DNA of 64,000 nucleotides from an uncultured Dokdonia sp. (GCF_937910895.1 NZ_CALEMI010000159.1:1-64000), one strand, 5' to 3'. Counted from the first letter of the stretch, positions 1 to 8,959 are shown. A program made the numbers and translations. Notes: generated by a model from the letters alone, not told the origin.

Positions 1-313
1 GTTTAACTTCATTCACCTGCCTTCATAAGTTCGTTTGCTACTAACAACAACACATTCTCATTCATAAAGTGATTAAAACAGAAAGCCAGATGGTTACCAT
101 ATGTTTATTGGATTAGTTATAGATAGTCACACTTTCATCAATGACGCCAGTTGCACTATTCAACTTACATGTGACATGAAAATAAAGGCTTATGACTTAA
201 GTCTTTGGTTCAAAAACTGTGGGGTCTATTTCACTTAGTGGACAGCCCCATTTACTCTGAACATAGAATTATATTATGGAATAAAAAATAGCGTCATAAT
301 AGCTAAAAAGTAT
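1..313. other. Left-edge region without a recognisable gene
   Basis: No credible gene is visible. A short open frame runs from an ATG at 101 to a TAG at 236-238 (45 codons), but I do not recognise it. The stretch ending at about 249 reads GTGGACAGCCCC, whose complement begins GGGGCTGTCC. That resembles the terminal inverted repeats of several IS families. It lies just before the truncated ABC1-kinase relic, so an IS end abutting a broken gene is possible. No transposase is visible, and it would have to lie left of the window. Confidence 0.3.
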
Positions 314-592
314 TTGCTTATTTTCAGGCCGTGTACAATACCTTCTGCGCTTCCACTTTCAAAAAGAACATTCGATTTTAAAGACACGACATTCTTTGAT
401 AAGATTGCGGCTTTAGGCGAAAAATATACAAAAGACACGGAGATTCGAAAAATGAACGGAAACCGCGGTAGTAAGCACTTCCTATACATCAACAGAACCT
501 TCTTTGGACTTTACAATTTAATGCACGACCTAGGAGGTCGTATCAAAGTAAATAACTTTGAACAATACACATATAAAAAACGTGTCGCATAA
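314..592 (+). pseudogene. 5'-truncated AarF/ABC1-family kinase remnant
   Basis: The last roughly 70 residues of this frame match what I know of the C-terminus of Bacteroidota ABC1/AarF/UbiB-like atypical kinases: TFDF, FFDKIAALGEKY, RKMNGNRGSKHFLYINRTFFGLYNLMHDL. Nothing upstream resembles the catalytic lobes. The frame is open only back to a TAG at 236-238, and its nominal start is a TTG at 314. The whole kinase domain (about 350 residues) is missing, so this is best read as a 3' relic cut off near position 250-365. A hairpin terminator follows at 649-676. Family assignment is from memory of the C-terminal motif; the truncation is directly visible. Confidence 0.55.
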
Positions 593-648
593 AGATTAAT
601 AATTGATTAGTTTATACTTTTCACTTATTTGGTTAGGTTGTTTTGAAA

Positions 649-676
649 AGAGTGCTCCTTGGAGCGCTCTTTTTAT
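649..676 (+). terminator. Rho-independent terminator
   Basis: AGAGTGCTCC TT GGAGCGCTCT forms a 10-bp stem with one G-T wobble and a 2-nt nominal loop, followed by TTTTATT. It is placed to end transcription of the ABC1-kinase remnant. Confidence 0.75.
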
Positions 677-682
677 TAGTAA

Positions 683-800
683 AACACTGTTTTGTAAATT
701 CGGAAAGACGCCTACAAAATAATAAGTTGAACTAATCCTGCTTTCAGCGGGATTTATGGTTTAGTATCTCGACCCAAGGGTCGATTTTTAATGTACAGAG
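683..800 (+). repeat. Dispersed intergenic repeat, copy 1
   Basis: This stretch runs from AACACTGTTTTG through AGTTGAACTAATCC, a GC hairpin (CCTGCTTTCAGCGGG) and TCGACCCAAGGGTCGA. It is closely related, in the opposite orientation, to two tandem copies at 13.4-13.65 kb. It is imperfect (for example CCTGC instead of CCCGC in the hairpin), so it looks like an older copy. The rest of 593-1030 holds the terminator at 649-676, AT-rich sequence and the promoter-like box before the next gene. Confidence 0.7.
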
Positions 801-973
801 CTTGCTCTGGAGCTTAATACCTTTTATCATTTATAGCCTTTAATGATGAAATGTTGTATTCTTAATTTCAATTATATGCGACATTTTTATGGCTAAAATC
901 GTGTTACCTCATCAGTTACTATGCGTGCATACTAAACAAGGCGTTCTTTCTTCTTAAGATACAACCAAAAACA

Positions 974-981
974 TATATTTG
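974..981 (+). promoter_or_regulatory. Bacteroidota-type -7 promoter box (TATATTTG)
   Basis: TATATTTG matches the TAnnTTTG consensus of the principal sigma factor of Bacteroidota. It lies 49 nt before the ATG at 1031 and 88 nt before the alternative ATG at 1070. No clear -33 TTG element is visible. Confidence 0.45.
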
Positions 982-1030
982 TGTTACGCCTTTTTCACTT
1001 TCGTGAAAACGTATATAACAAAAATATCTT

Positions 1031-2077
1031 ATGTCATCCACTGATCGTGTGACTTTTAAAAACAGCTATATGTATAATTCTAGAATCGCCGGATTAGGCG
1101 CTTATGTTCCTGAAAATATTGTTACTAATGACGACTTATCCAAACTGATGGATACCAATGATGCCTGGATACAGGAACGTACTGGGATTAAAGAACGTCG
1201 TCACATCAAAAAAGGAGACGGCAACTCTACATCAAAAATGGGCGCAAAAGCCGCTACCATTGCGATAGAACGTGCAGGATTGACCAATAAAGATATTGAT
1301 ATGATTGTCTTTGCCACATTAAGCCCTGATTATTACTTTCCTGGTTGTGGTGTACAAGTACAACATCTTATGGACATGAAAACCATTCCTGCGCTTGATG
1401 TCCGCAACCAATGTAGTGGTTTTGTATACGCATTGGCTACCGCAGATCAGTTTATAAAAACTGGGATGTATAAAAATGTACTCGTGATCGGCGCTGAAAA
1501 TCATAGTGGTGGTCTAGACTTTACTACAAGAAGCAGGTCTGTCTCTGTGATTTTTGGAGATGGCGCTGGCGCTGCTGTCTTGACTCGTGAAGAAGATACG
1601 ACCAAAGGAATTCTTTCGTCACACTTACACAGCCAAGGAGAGCATGCTTTGGAGCTTTCACTTAGAGGACCAAGCACAGAAGAGTGGGTACCAGAAATTA
1701 TCGCCACCAACCCCACCGAAGATATCCCATATTACCCCTATATGAACGGACAGTTTGTGTTTAAAAATGCTGTTGTTCGCTTCTCTGAAGTCATCAAAGA
1801 AGGACTTGCCAAGAATAACCTCACCGCAGACGATATTGATATGCTGATTCCGCATCAAGCTAATCTTCGTATTGCTCAGTTTGTCCAAAAGAAATTTGGT
1901 CTTACCGACGATCAGGTATTTAACAATATCCAGAAATATGGAAACACCACAGCAGCCTCTATTCCTATCGCACTTACAGAAGCTTGGGAAAAAGGTAAAA
2001 TAAAAGAAGGAGACACGGTGGTACTCGCTGCCTTTGGTAGTGGCTTCACATGGGCGAGCTCGATTATTAAGTGGTAA
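1031..2077 (+). CDS. fabH: 3-oxoacyl-ACP synthase III (KAS III, FabH-like)
   Basis: This thiolase-fold enzyme condenses an acyl-CoA with malonyl-ACP to begin fatty-acid elongation, or does a similar priming condensation for another lipid or ketide. The catalytic triad is intact: Cys128 in QCSGFVYALA, His275 in PHQANLRI, and Asn305 in YGNTTAASI. The early motif IAGLGAYVPENIVTN and the C-terminal FGSGFTW are typical. The length of 348 is slightly long. An internal ATG at 1070 (MYNSRIAGLG) sits right before the conserved core and may be the true start, because residues 1-13 look non-conserved. The gene is monocistronic. Whether it is the housekeeping FabH or an accessory KAS III cannot be decided here. 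Confidence 0.88.
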   Translation: MSSTDRVTFKNSYMYNSRIAGLGAYVPENIVTNDDLSKLMDTNDAWIQERTGIKERRHIKKGDGNSTSKMGAKAATIAIERAGLTNKDIDMIVFATLSPDYYFPGCGVQVQHLMDMKTIPALDVRNQCSGFVYALATADQFIKTGMYKNVLVIGAENHSGGLDFTTRSRSVSVIFGDGAGAAVLTREEDTTKGILSSHLHSQGEHALELSLRGPSTEEWVPEIIATNPTEDIPYYPYMNGQFVFKNAVVRFSEVIKEGLAKNNLTADDIDMLIPHQANLRIAQFVQKKFGLTDDQVFNNIQKYGNTTAASIPIALTEAWEKGKIKEGDTVVLAAFGSGFTWASSIIKW

Positions 2078-2222
2078 GCTCCCTAACCCCCAAAGGGGCG
2101 AACTGAAATCCCCTAGCCCCAAAGGGGAACTCATATATTCTCTAAAACATCCCTAAACTCCGAATCGGTAGTAAAAACAGTTCCTTCTCCCTCTGGGAGA
2201 AGGCTAGGATGAGGGAACAAAA
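2076..2222. repeat. REP-like intergenic repeat cluster
   Basis: Two CCCCAAAGGGG-type hairpins, each followed by GAACT or CGAACT, are followed by TCTCCCTCTGGGAGAAGG then CTAGGATGAGG. The same modules recur at 4060-4190, 7588-7712 and 8880-8950, always between genes. They can form strong hairpins downstream of the KAS III gene and may terminate or stabilise its transcript. Confidence 0.65.
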
Positions 2223-2351
2223 AGCCGTAACAAAATCGATAAACAATACGAACTTCTGACTTAACCGAAAGGTTTACGTATTTTTATGAAGTCCGCAACA
2301 ATTCTAAGATATTGCTTTTAGCGGAACAAAGAAAAAATATACCATCATCAG

Positions 2352-4028
2352 ATGAAAACAACCACCATCCTTCTTTCTCTTTTAATAACGCTCTTTTTTA
2401 GCTGTCAAACAGATAAAAAAGAAGCTACCCCAGAAACCCCAACTAAAAAAGAAAAGTTCACCTCTAATGATTATTCATCTTTAGTAACCTTATTTAAAGA
2501 ATGGAGAACATTTGAAAAACCACCGCTCCGTGATGGCGCTCCTGATTATACCAAACAAACTTTTGAAAAACGTTTGCCAAAATTCAAAGAGTTACAGTCA
2601 GGATTACAATCGATTGACACCACAAATTGGCCTGTAGAAAATCAAGTGGATTGGATGATTGTCTGGGCTGAAATGAATGGCTATGACTTTAACCATCGAA
2701 TTTTAAAACCTTGGGTTCGTGACCCTGCTTTTTATAAATCAGTTTGGTCTAACAGAAGTGATGTGCCAGCTCATGAAGGACCAACCAACCATGGCACCAC
2801 AGAACTATGGACGTATACATTTCCGTTGTCGACAGAAGAAAGAAATAGATTGATCACAGACCTAAAAGTAATCGCTCCCCTCAATGACCAAGCAACGGAA
2901 AATTTAACAGGAAATGCTAGAGATTTATGGATCACTGGCATTCGGGATATTCAAAATCAGAGTGTGGTGCTCACCGATCTAAAAAAGCAAGCGACAATAA
3001 AAGAGGATGCCGAATTAGTTTTAGTGATAGATGAAGCCATCACCTCCACAAATGATTTGGTGACTTGGTTACAGGCTCAATCCAAATCAAAAACAGGTCC
3101 ATCAGGAATCGGCAAAGAAAACTATACGTGGTATTTACAAAATGTACACTTGGTGCCCTTAACTTGGGATGATGAAGTAATGATTCTAAAACGGGAACTC
3201 GCACGTGCTTGGACTTCGCTAAAATTAGAAGAGCACAGAAATAGAAAATTACCAGAATTAGTAGATGCCAACTCTCCAGAAGCTTATAACAAAATGGCAG
3301 ATGAGGCCGCCAAAAGCCTGATTACCTTTTTGAATCAGGAAGACATTGTGACTGTAAAACCTTATTTCGATACAGCTTTACGTGAACATTTAGGCGAATT
3401 TATCCCCAAGGAGAAACGAAACTTTTTCACCATAGGAGAACACTACGACCCTAGACCTTTATACTCCCATTTTTACCATTGGTTTGAATTAGCTCGTATG
3501 GATACTGAACCACACAAAAGTGAGATCCGAAAAGGACCTTTACTATATAACATTTTCGATTCAAGAAATGAAGGCACCGCCACAGCTGTTGAAGAATTAT
3601 TTATGCAAGCGGGTTTATATGATGATAGCCCAAGAACCAAAGAGATTGTGTACATCATGATTGCCCAACGTGCAGCAAGAGGTTTAGGATCCTTATATGC
3701 CCATGCCAATGAGATGACGATGGAAGAAGCTGGAGGGATTCATAGTGAATACACCCCTCGTGGTTGGATGAAGACGGAAAAAGAACTCCTCATTTTTGAA
3801 CAACATCTGTACTTACGTCAACCAGGATATGGCACCAGTTATATTACAGGTAAATATTTACTAGAAAATGCCTTGGCAGATTATGCCAGAATCCAAGAAT
3901 CACAAGGCAAACCCTTTGTTCTAAAAGACTTTTTTGACACGCTCAATAGTATCGGAAATATCCCTGTATCCTTAACACATTGGCAAATGACGGGCTCAAA
4001 TAATCACTTAAAGACTATTACTGATTAA
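2352..4028 (+). CDS. DUF885-like exported lipoprotein
   Basis: A lipoprotein signal peptide ([12 protein letters not shown], lipid-attached Cys18) precedes a 558-residue, largely helical protein. It resembles DUF885 proteins, a family with a fold like M2/M32 peptidases and usually of unknown substrate. Supporting features are its size, [19 protein letters not shown], the region [17 protein letters not shown] (position of the family's EGW-type motif), and [20 protein letters not shown]. The canonical HExxH-like zinc signature is not obvious, so peptidase activity is unproven. It is flanked by repeat-filled spacers and appears to be transcribed alone. Family call moderate; lipoprotein export well supported. 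Confidence 0.6.
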   Translation: MKTTTILLSLLITLFFSCQTDKKEATPETPTKKEKFTSNDYSSLVTLFKEWRTFEKPPLRDGAPDYTKQTFEKRLPKFKELQSGLQSIDTTNWPVENQVDWMIVWAEMNGYDFNHRILKPWVRDPAFYKSVWSNRSDVPAHEGPTNHGTTELWTYTFPLSTEERNRLITDLKVIAPLNDQATENLTGNARDLWITGIRDIQNQSVVLTDLKKQATIKEDAELVLVIDEAITSTNDLVTWLQAQSKSKTGPSGIGKENYTWYLQNVHLVPLTWDDEVMILKRELARAWTSLKLEEHRNRKLPELVDANSPEAYNKMADEAAKSLITFLNQEDIVTVKPYFDTALREHLGEFIPKEKRNFFTIGEHYDPRPLYSHFYHWFELARMDTEPHKSEIRKGPLLYNIFDSRNEGTATAVEELFMQAGLYDDSPRTKEIVYIMIAQRAARGLGSLYAHANEMTMEEAGGIHSEYTPRGWMKTEKELLIFEQHLYLRQPGYGTSYITGKYLLENALADYARIQESQGKPFVLKDFFDTLNSIGNIPVSLTHWQMTGSNNHLKTITD

Positions 4029-4456
4029 TGTATGTATTCCGCTTTGCGAAAAGGAAAGCCCCCTAATCGCCAAAGGGGTAACTTAAACATTCTATAAAAA
4101 CTAAAACAAAAAGCTCCTCCCCTTGCCGAGGGGAGGTGGATGGATCGAGGCACGAGATACAGACGGAGGGGAGCAACACACTACTATCAAAAGAAGTTTG
4201 TCAGAATACTACAAACTCTTTAATCTTCTAGCAAAGCGATCTTGTTTTTTTAACACTATTGTGGAAAACCGTAAATAAGTTAAGCCAGTTTTTCCTAAAT
4301 TTCAAAAGTAATTGTAAACAATTATAAATAACCTCCTACTTTTCAACAAAAGTGATCAGCATAAGAAGTTTATGTTTTTTTATAGTACTTTAGGTAACAT
4401 TATATATTAGTTGCCAGTAATTTGACCAACCATTGAATTGAATTGAATTGAATTAA
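4029..4456. repeat. Intergenic region with REP-like repeats and an ATTGA tandem repeat
   Basis: At about 4060-4085 there is CCCCCTAATCGCCAAAGGGG followed by TAACT. At about 4113-4177 CTCCCCTTGCCGAGGGGAGG leads into GCACGAGATACAGACGGAGGGG, a module repeated near 7686. From about 4250 onward the sequence becomes very AT-rich, marking the start of the helicase island. Four perfect copies of ATTGA plus a partial fifth lie at 4432-4455, ending at the start codon at 4457. Confidence 0.6.
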
Positions 4457-6142
4457 ATGACACCAACACCTGAACAAGAAAAAATATACAATTTTATAAA
4501 GTTTGATTCAAATCACGGAATCATAGATGCTGTAGCTGGTTCCGGAAAAACAACGACTATAATTGAAAGTATTGGATTTGTTGATAAACAAAAAACTTTA
4601 CTTTTCTGTGCTTTTAATAAAAGTATAAGAGACGAAATTCAAAGCAGAGTTACTAAAAAAGATAATAATAATATTGTAGTTAAAAACTTGCATCAACTTG
4701 GGTATGAAATACTAAAATCAAATAATGAACTTCCTTATAATATAAAGCCTCAAAAATATAATAATCTAATAGCTAGGTCAGTTGAAAGCTACAACAAAAA
4801 ATCTTTTTTACGTTATTTGAAATTATATGACATAAGTCCTGAGCCAGAAAACAGTTTTGAAAAAAGTCAATTAAATAATTACTTTAATTCTTTTAAAAAC
4901 AAACTTCTTAACTCGGTTGATAAATTTAGATTAACATTAGAAAAAAAGGATTTTTTTAGATTTAAAGAAATGGTAATCCATTTCAATATTATTGACCCAA
5001 ACAAAACAAACGAAAAAATACTTGATAAAATTATTGATATACTTTTCAAAGGAACCGAACAACTTTTAGAAGAAGGAAATAAAATTGCTAAGAGCCATAA
5101 TTACATCGATTTAACAGATATGTTATACTTACCAAAAGTATTTGAACTTTATCCAATCAAAAAATATGATTTACTTTTTGTGGACGAGTGTCAAGATTTA
5201 TCCAAAGCACAATTAGCTATTGCTTTGAAATATGTAAAAAAATCTGGTCGTGTAATTGCTGTTGGCGACCCTTGCCAATCAATATATGGTTTTACTGGAG
5301 CAGATATTGAATCTTTTAGTCGATTTGAAGATTTACTTAAGAACCACAATAAACTGACTTTGTCTTTTTGTTTTAGATGTCCAAATAATATAATTGAATA
5401 TGCACAGAATTTTAGAAAAGATATAAAACCATTTAAAGACAAAGAAGGAATAATTGAAAAAATAGAATTCAATCAAGTTATTGAAGTTGCTAAGGATGGA
5501 GATTTAATAATAAGTCGAACAAAGGCACCTTTAACAACATTACTCTTTGTTTTACTTGAGAATAACAGAAAAGTTAATATCCACCAAGATGACGTAAAAG
5601 ACTTATTTAATGAGCTTCGTTTTTTATTTTCGAAACAAGAGTTAAATACAAGAAACGTATTTAAAAATAGCTACGACTTCTTTGAAAAAGTCAAAGAGAG
5701 AAATATCTATTTTATTGAGAAGAAAGCAAAAAAAATGTCCAATAATTCATCAAAAGAAGAGTTTATTAAAGAAGAGACAGAATACATTGAAAGAAGAATA
5801 AATTTTCTACAAAGACAAGCATCAATCCATTTAGACGTATCAACAATAAATGAATTAGTAAAACGAATTCAAGGACTAGTGACCGAAAGCGAAGAAGCTA
5901 TTAAACTTTCTACTATACATAAAGCTAAAGGATTGGAAAATAATAGAGTTTTTATATTGAACTATGACAAACTACCTATGAAAAAAGACGGTCATAAACC
6001 GTGGGAAACGGTACAAGAAAATAATTTAAAATATGTCGCTTTAACACGAGCTAAAGAATCTTTATATTTAGTTGATGCTATTAAGGAAGATATTGAAACT
6101 GACGAAGGTAATTTATTTGACGAATTGGATGATATATGGTAA
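4457..6142 (+). CDS. UvrD/Rep-like superfamily 1A DNA helicase
   Basis: An ATP-dependent 3'-5' DNA helicase-like protein of 561 residues. Seen in order: Walker A AVAGSGKTTT (about 25-34), Walker B FVDECQD (about 241-247), motif III GDPCQSIYGFTGA, the FCFRCP region (motif IV), motif V LSTIHKAKGLE, and motif VI VALTRAKESLYLV (about 525-540). It is shorter than UvrD or PcrA, with reduced 1B/2B insertions, and is closer in size to solitary or defence-associated helicases such as GajB. Base composition and codon use are clearly more AT-rich than the flanking genes, suggesting acquisition by transfer. A membrane-protein gene follows 105 bp downstream in the same AT-rich stretch. Biological role unknown. 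Confidence 0.85.
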   Translation: MTPTPEQEKIYNFIKFDSNHGIIDAVAGSGKTTTIIESIGFVDKQKTLLFCAFNKSIRDEIQSRVTKKDNNNIVVKNLHQLGYEILKSNNELPYNIKPQKYNNLIARSVESYNKKSFLRYLKLYDISPEPENSFEKSQLNNYFNSFKNKLLNSVDKFRLTLEKKDFFRFKEMVIHFNIIDPNKTNEKILDKIIDILFKGTEQLLEEGNKIAKSHNYIDLTDMLYLPKVFELYPIKKYDLLFVDECQDLSKAQLAIALKYVKKSGRVIAVGDPCQSIYGFTGADIESFSRFEDLLKNHNKLTLSFCFRCPNNIIEYAQNFRKDIKPFKDKEGIIEKIEFNQVIEVAKDGDLIISRTKAPLTTLLFVLLENNRKVNIHQDDVKDLFNELRFLFSKQELNTRNVFKNSYDFFEKVKERNIYFIEKKAKKMSNNSSKEEFIKEETEYIERRINFLQRQASIHLDVSTINELVKRIQGLVTESEEAIKLSTIHKAKGLENNRVFILNYDKLPMKKDGHKPWETVQENNLKYVALTRAKESLYLVDAIKEDIETDEGNLFDELDDIW

Positions 6143-6247
6143 ACCTACTTACGAAAATCCTTGTCGATTTTCTATTTGGTTTGTATTTGTTAAATTAAAT
6201 AATATACAAATTAGGTTAAGTACAACTTAGCAGTAATATCGAATAAT

Positions 6248-6787
6248 ATGGAAAAAATTAGCCTAGACATATTTACTTTAAAATTAGCAATAGGAACTAT
6301 TTGGTTCGTATCTATTTTCATGTTTACATGTGGATTTTATAACATTTATCCTTTCGTTGAAGAATTATCGAAATCTTCAACTTGGGGAATAGTTGTAACA
6401 ATTCCAACTCTTATATTTTCATATTGTCTTGGAGCCATTGCTGTATATTTGAGTAATAACCTAAAATACAAATCAAAAAAATCATTTAATAGTATTGATG
6501 ATTTTTTATTTGTAGCTGGTTTAGAAAATGAATTTATTACTAAACGACATGAAGCAATGAGAAATCAACATGAATTTTTTACTGCTTGTATCCCAACTGT
6601 CATATTCTTAGGTATTTCAGTGATATGGGCATCAATTAGGATTTTGAAAAGTGGTGTTTTTGAAGGGGAGAAATTGGTTGCAATCGGGTTGGGGGTTTTA
6701 ACTATAATTTCTTCGATAATTTTATTTAAAATGGGTAAAAACCAAAGAAACGAGATAGAATATTTTATGAAAGAACTGAAAAAGTAA
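6248..6787 (+). CDS. Four-helix membrane protein of unknown function
   Basis: A 179-residue protein with four predicted membrane segments: about 12-30, 45-67 (WGIVVTIPTLIFSYCLGAI), 112-128 (FFTACIPTVIFLGISVIW) and 143-160. A cytosol-sized loop with charged residues (KYKSKKSFNSIDDF to KRHEAMRNQHEF) lies in the middle, and the tail is basic. I do not recognise the family. It lies in the same AT-rich segment and orientation as the helicase, 105 bp downstream, so the two may have arrived together. A separate promoter in the gap cannot be excluded. Confidence 0.6.
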   Translation: MEKISLDIFTLKLAIGTIWFVSIFMFTCGFYNIYPFVEELSKSSTWGIVVTIPTLIFSYCLGAIAVYLSNNLKYKSKKSFNSIDDFLFVAGLENEFITKRHEAMRNQHEFFTACIPTVIFLGISVIWASIRILKSGVFEGEKLVAIGLGVLTIISSIILFKMGKNQRNEIEYFMKELKK

Positions 6788-6823
6788 GCAATGATTAACA
6801 AAAAGCATAGTCAATTACTTCTT

Positions 6824-6988
6824 TTATGGTATACTCACAGACGCAGAAAGATCTACTAATTCTGGTGGGACAAAATACATCCCTAGATAATGTACTTTCT
6901 TTAAGGCTTCATAATAGGTTACAATTTCCTTCCCATCAATTAGCTCCTGTAATTCTTTTCGCGACAGCGTAATACCAGTATCTTCCAT
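6824..6988 (-). CDS. Possible small protein or gene fragment
   Basis: On the minus strand an ATG at 6988 opens 54 codons ending in TAA at 6824-6826. The product is rich in charged and aliphatic residues (ITLSRKELQELIDGKEIVTY, YFVPPELVDL) and reads like real protein. The same frame stays open upstream to about 7070, into the start of the oppositely transcribed cupin gene, and still reads plausibly (FFNLRIIYGLEIY just before the ATG). It may therefore be the 3' end of a broken gene rather than an intact small one. I do not recognise a family. Confidence 0.3.
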   Translation of the reverse strand: MEDTGITLSRKELQELIDGKEIVTYYEALKKVHYLGMYFVPPELVDLSASVSIP

Positions 6989-7032
6989 ATAAATTTCTAA
7001 TCCGTAAATAATTCTGAGGTTAAAGAAAGATT

Positions 7033-7040
7033 TATATTTG
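7033..7040 (+). promoter_or_regulatory. -7 promoter box (TATATTTG) immediately before a start codon
   Basis: TATATTTG matches the Bacteroidota TAnnTTTG box. It ends only 5 nt before the ATG at 7046, so a transcript from it would be leaderless or nearly so. No clear -33 element is visible. Confidence 0.4.
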
Positions 7041-7045
7041 TTTTT

Positions 7046-7549
7046 ATGAACACCAAAGAAACCCTCATCAAATCCCTAGACCTCCAACCCCACCCAGAAG
7101 GAGGCTACTATAAAGAAACCTATAGAAGTCAAGGAAACATTGCCGAAGAATGTCTTTCAGATGCATACAACGGAAGCAGAAGCCATGCAACAGGCATTTA
7201 CTTCTTGCTGACCTCTGACAATTTTTCGGCGTTTCATAAAATCAATCAGGATGAGATGTGGCATTTTTATGATGGCGCTTCGATCCTACTGCATATCATT
7301 TTAAAAGAAGGTGTCTATTCACAACATATCATTGGACGAAATATCCTTGCGGGAGAAGTCCCTCAGTTGGTCGTAAAAGGAGGCGATTGGTTCGCTGCAG
7401 AAGTTATAGGCGTGGACACCTTTTCTTTTGTTGGCTGTACCGTATCGCCTGGTTTTGATTTTAAAGATTTTGTGCTTCCTAGTAGGAAAGAATTAGTGGC
7501 CTTATTTCCTGAACACACAGACGTCATTACACGGTTGACGCATCATTAA
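7046..7549 (+). CDS. DUF985 cupin-family protein
   Basis: A small single-domain cupin (167 residues) of the DUF985/Cupin_5 family, related to yeast YML079w; its substrate is unknown in most organisms. Diagnostic features are LQPHPEGGYYKETYRS at the N-terminus, SHATGIYFLLTSDNFSAFHKINQDEMWHFY containing the first cupin motif, GGDWFAAEV, and the conserved end TVSPGFDFKDFVL. Length matches the family. It has its own promoter-like box and is followed by a repeat-rich spacer, so it is probably monocistronic. Confidence 0.9.
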   Translation: MNTKETLIKSLDLQPHPEGGYYKETYRSQGNIAEECLSDAYNGSRSHATGIYFLLTSDNFSAFHKINQDEMWHFYDGASILLHIILKEGVYSQHIIGRNILAGEVPQLVVKGGDWFAAEVIGVDTFSFVGCTVSPGFDFKDFVLPSRKELVALFPEHTDVITRLTHH

Positions 7550-7966
7550 ATTAATAAAAACTCCAAAACAATAAAAACCGAAAACAATTCCTTCTACCTC
7601 TTGGAGAAGGCTAGGATGAGGTAACAAAAAACTCCTTCCCTCAGCGATGCCTGTGCTGAGTCCGCCGAAGTAGAAGGTGGCTATATAGAAGCACGAGATA
7701 TAGACGGAAGGGAAAGAAATCTCTAACTCCGAAAGTGACGACTTATATCCTTCCTTAGTTGTGAATAGTTTGTTTTCTCGAACTTGCCTGCCAGTAGGAA
7801 GGAGCAAAATTATTTTCAAACCTATTATTCTAAATGTAGAATACTCATCACATCTTTAATTTGTGAATAAATCTCAATAAACAACTGACAAACAGTGCTT
7901 AAAATTGTTTAGATTAGCCGTTACTATTTATTAAAAAGCCCCTAAGCCTAATTAATAAATATAAAT
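7550..7966. repeat. Intergenic region with REP-like repeats
   Basis: At about 7588-7628 CTTCTACCTCTTGGAGAAGG then CTAGGATGAGG repeats the module seen at 2185-2214. At about 7635-7712 a longer segment ending GCACGAGATATAGACGGAAGGG repeats the module at about 4150-4173. A third module (about 7790) contains CTTGCCTGCCAGTAGGAAGG. The remainder (7810-7966) is AT-rich with no recognisable gene. Confidence 0.6.
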
Positions 7967-8641
7967 ATGACCAATTTAGAAACACTCCAAGAACTTCTAG
8001 GGAAGAAGATAGAACGTCAGGGTATTTTATTAAAAAAAAGCAATGAGCTAGAAAAAGTATATCTTACTATTTCTGGGTCAAAAAAGGGAAGATGGTTTGG
8101 TTCTTCCTATTTAATTGTAAAACGAACGTTATCTATATTTTTAGGGATAGGGCTTATTATAGTAGGTGTCTTTTTTCTAATAAATCCTAGTGTGATTCTG
8201 TCAGATCCAGATATCCGTGAAGAACTTATCAAAGACTCCAAACAACATTATATAGAGCTTGCCGGTAGTGGTTTAAATGCGACGTTAATAGAAGCTGCAA
8301 GAAATAAAAATAATTTTAATGATGTAGTTGAAATGCTTGATACAGTTGTAGAAAAGTCTCTTGAAAAAGAAATTATAAGTAGCATCCGATTCTTAGCAGG
8401 ACTTCTTATCATACTTGCTTTTGTATTCCTTTATATAGCTCGGATGACTCGAAAGATGAAAGTCAGGAATCAAAAAATATCAGAGTCAGAAACCTTAACG
8501 CAAGACATTATTAAGAGCTTTAGAACGTCCATACAAGAAGAAGAGCAAGAACTTCTTATTCTTCAAAATATGATTCGTACATATATGAACAATAAGGATT
8601 TCCTAAATTCAACTAGGAATCCCCCGCATAGAGCTTCGTAA
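7967..8641 (+). CDS. Two-helix membrane protein with coiled-coil ends
   Basis: A 224-residue protein of unknown family. It has an N-terminal cytoplasmic helical stretch (about 1-45), a membrane segment at about 55-75 (TLSIFLGIGLIIVGVFFLI), a predicted extracytoplasmic loop of about 65 residues, a second membrane segment at about 140-160 (FLAGLLIILAFVFLYIA), and a long charged C-terminal helix likely to be a coiled coil (QDIIKSFRTSIQEEEQELL). No enzymatic motif is visible. Flanked on both sides by repeat-containing spacers, so transcribed alone. Confidence 0.6.
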   Translation: MTNLETLQELLGKKIERQGILLKKSNELEKVYLTISGSKKGRWFGSSYLIVKRTLSIFLGIGLIIVGVFFLINPSVILSDPDIREELIKDSKQHYIELAGSGLNATLIEAARNKNNFNDVVEMLDTVVEKSLEKEIISSIRFLAGLLIILAFVFLYIARMTRKMKVRNQKISESETLTQDIIKSFRTSIQEEEQELLILQNMIRTYMNNKDFLNSTRNPPHRAS

Positions 8642-8959
8642 CAAAACTAAATGGCGCCTTTCCTCAACGAGAAAAATCTCTCGAACCTTCATAAGAGTAC
8701 ATTTTTATCCTTGAATCTTGATAAATAGTTCGCTTTCGCGAAAAGGATGCAGGACTTAAAAGAATTAGGAATTAGGACTAAAAAAGTCTTGAGTGGTGAG
8801 TCTTTGAGTAAAACAATCCCGAGTCGTATCGATCCTTCGACAAGCTCTGGACAAACTTTAGGAGAGATCACACAAGTAGCTACCTAATTCTCCAAAAGGG
8901 GAACTAAAAAGTGAATTATTCTTCTTCTGGGAGAAGGCTAGAATGAGGAAATCAATATC
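8642..8959. repeat. Intergenic region with palindrome and REP-like repeats
   Basis: Contains an iterated-palindrome copy (8731-8744), the module ATCCTTCGACAAGCTCTGG at about 8834 (related to CTTCGACAAGCTCAGTGTGAC at about 9599), CTCCAAAAGGGGAACT (about 8890), and CTTCTGGGAGAAGGCTAGAATGAGG (about 8924-8948). No gene is visible on either strand. Confidence 0.6.
8731..8744. repeat. Iterated palindrome, intergenic, imperfect right arm
   Basis: Core TTTCGCGAAA at 8734-8743, left arm CGC, right arm decayed to AA. Confidence 0.85.

Noticed and set aside
1658-2134. Long minus-strand open frame (158 codons) opposite the KAS III gene
   Set aside because: It is antisense to a gene with intact catalytic motifs and its protein shows no family pattern; a shadow frame.
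6952-6968. CTTTTCGCGACAGCG as an iterated-palindrome copy
   Set aside because: The right arm is not complementary and the core has a mismatch; too weak to count.
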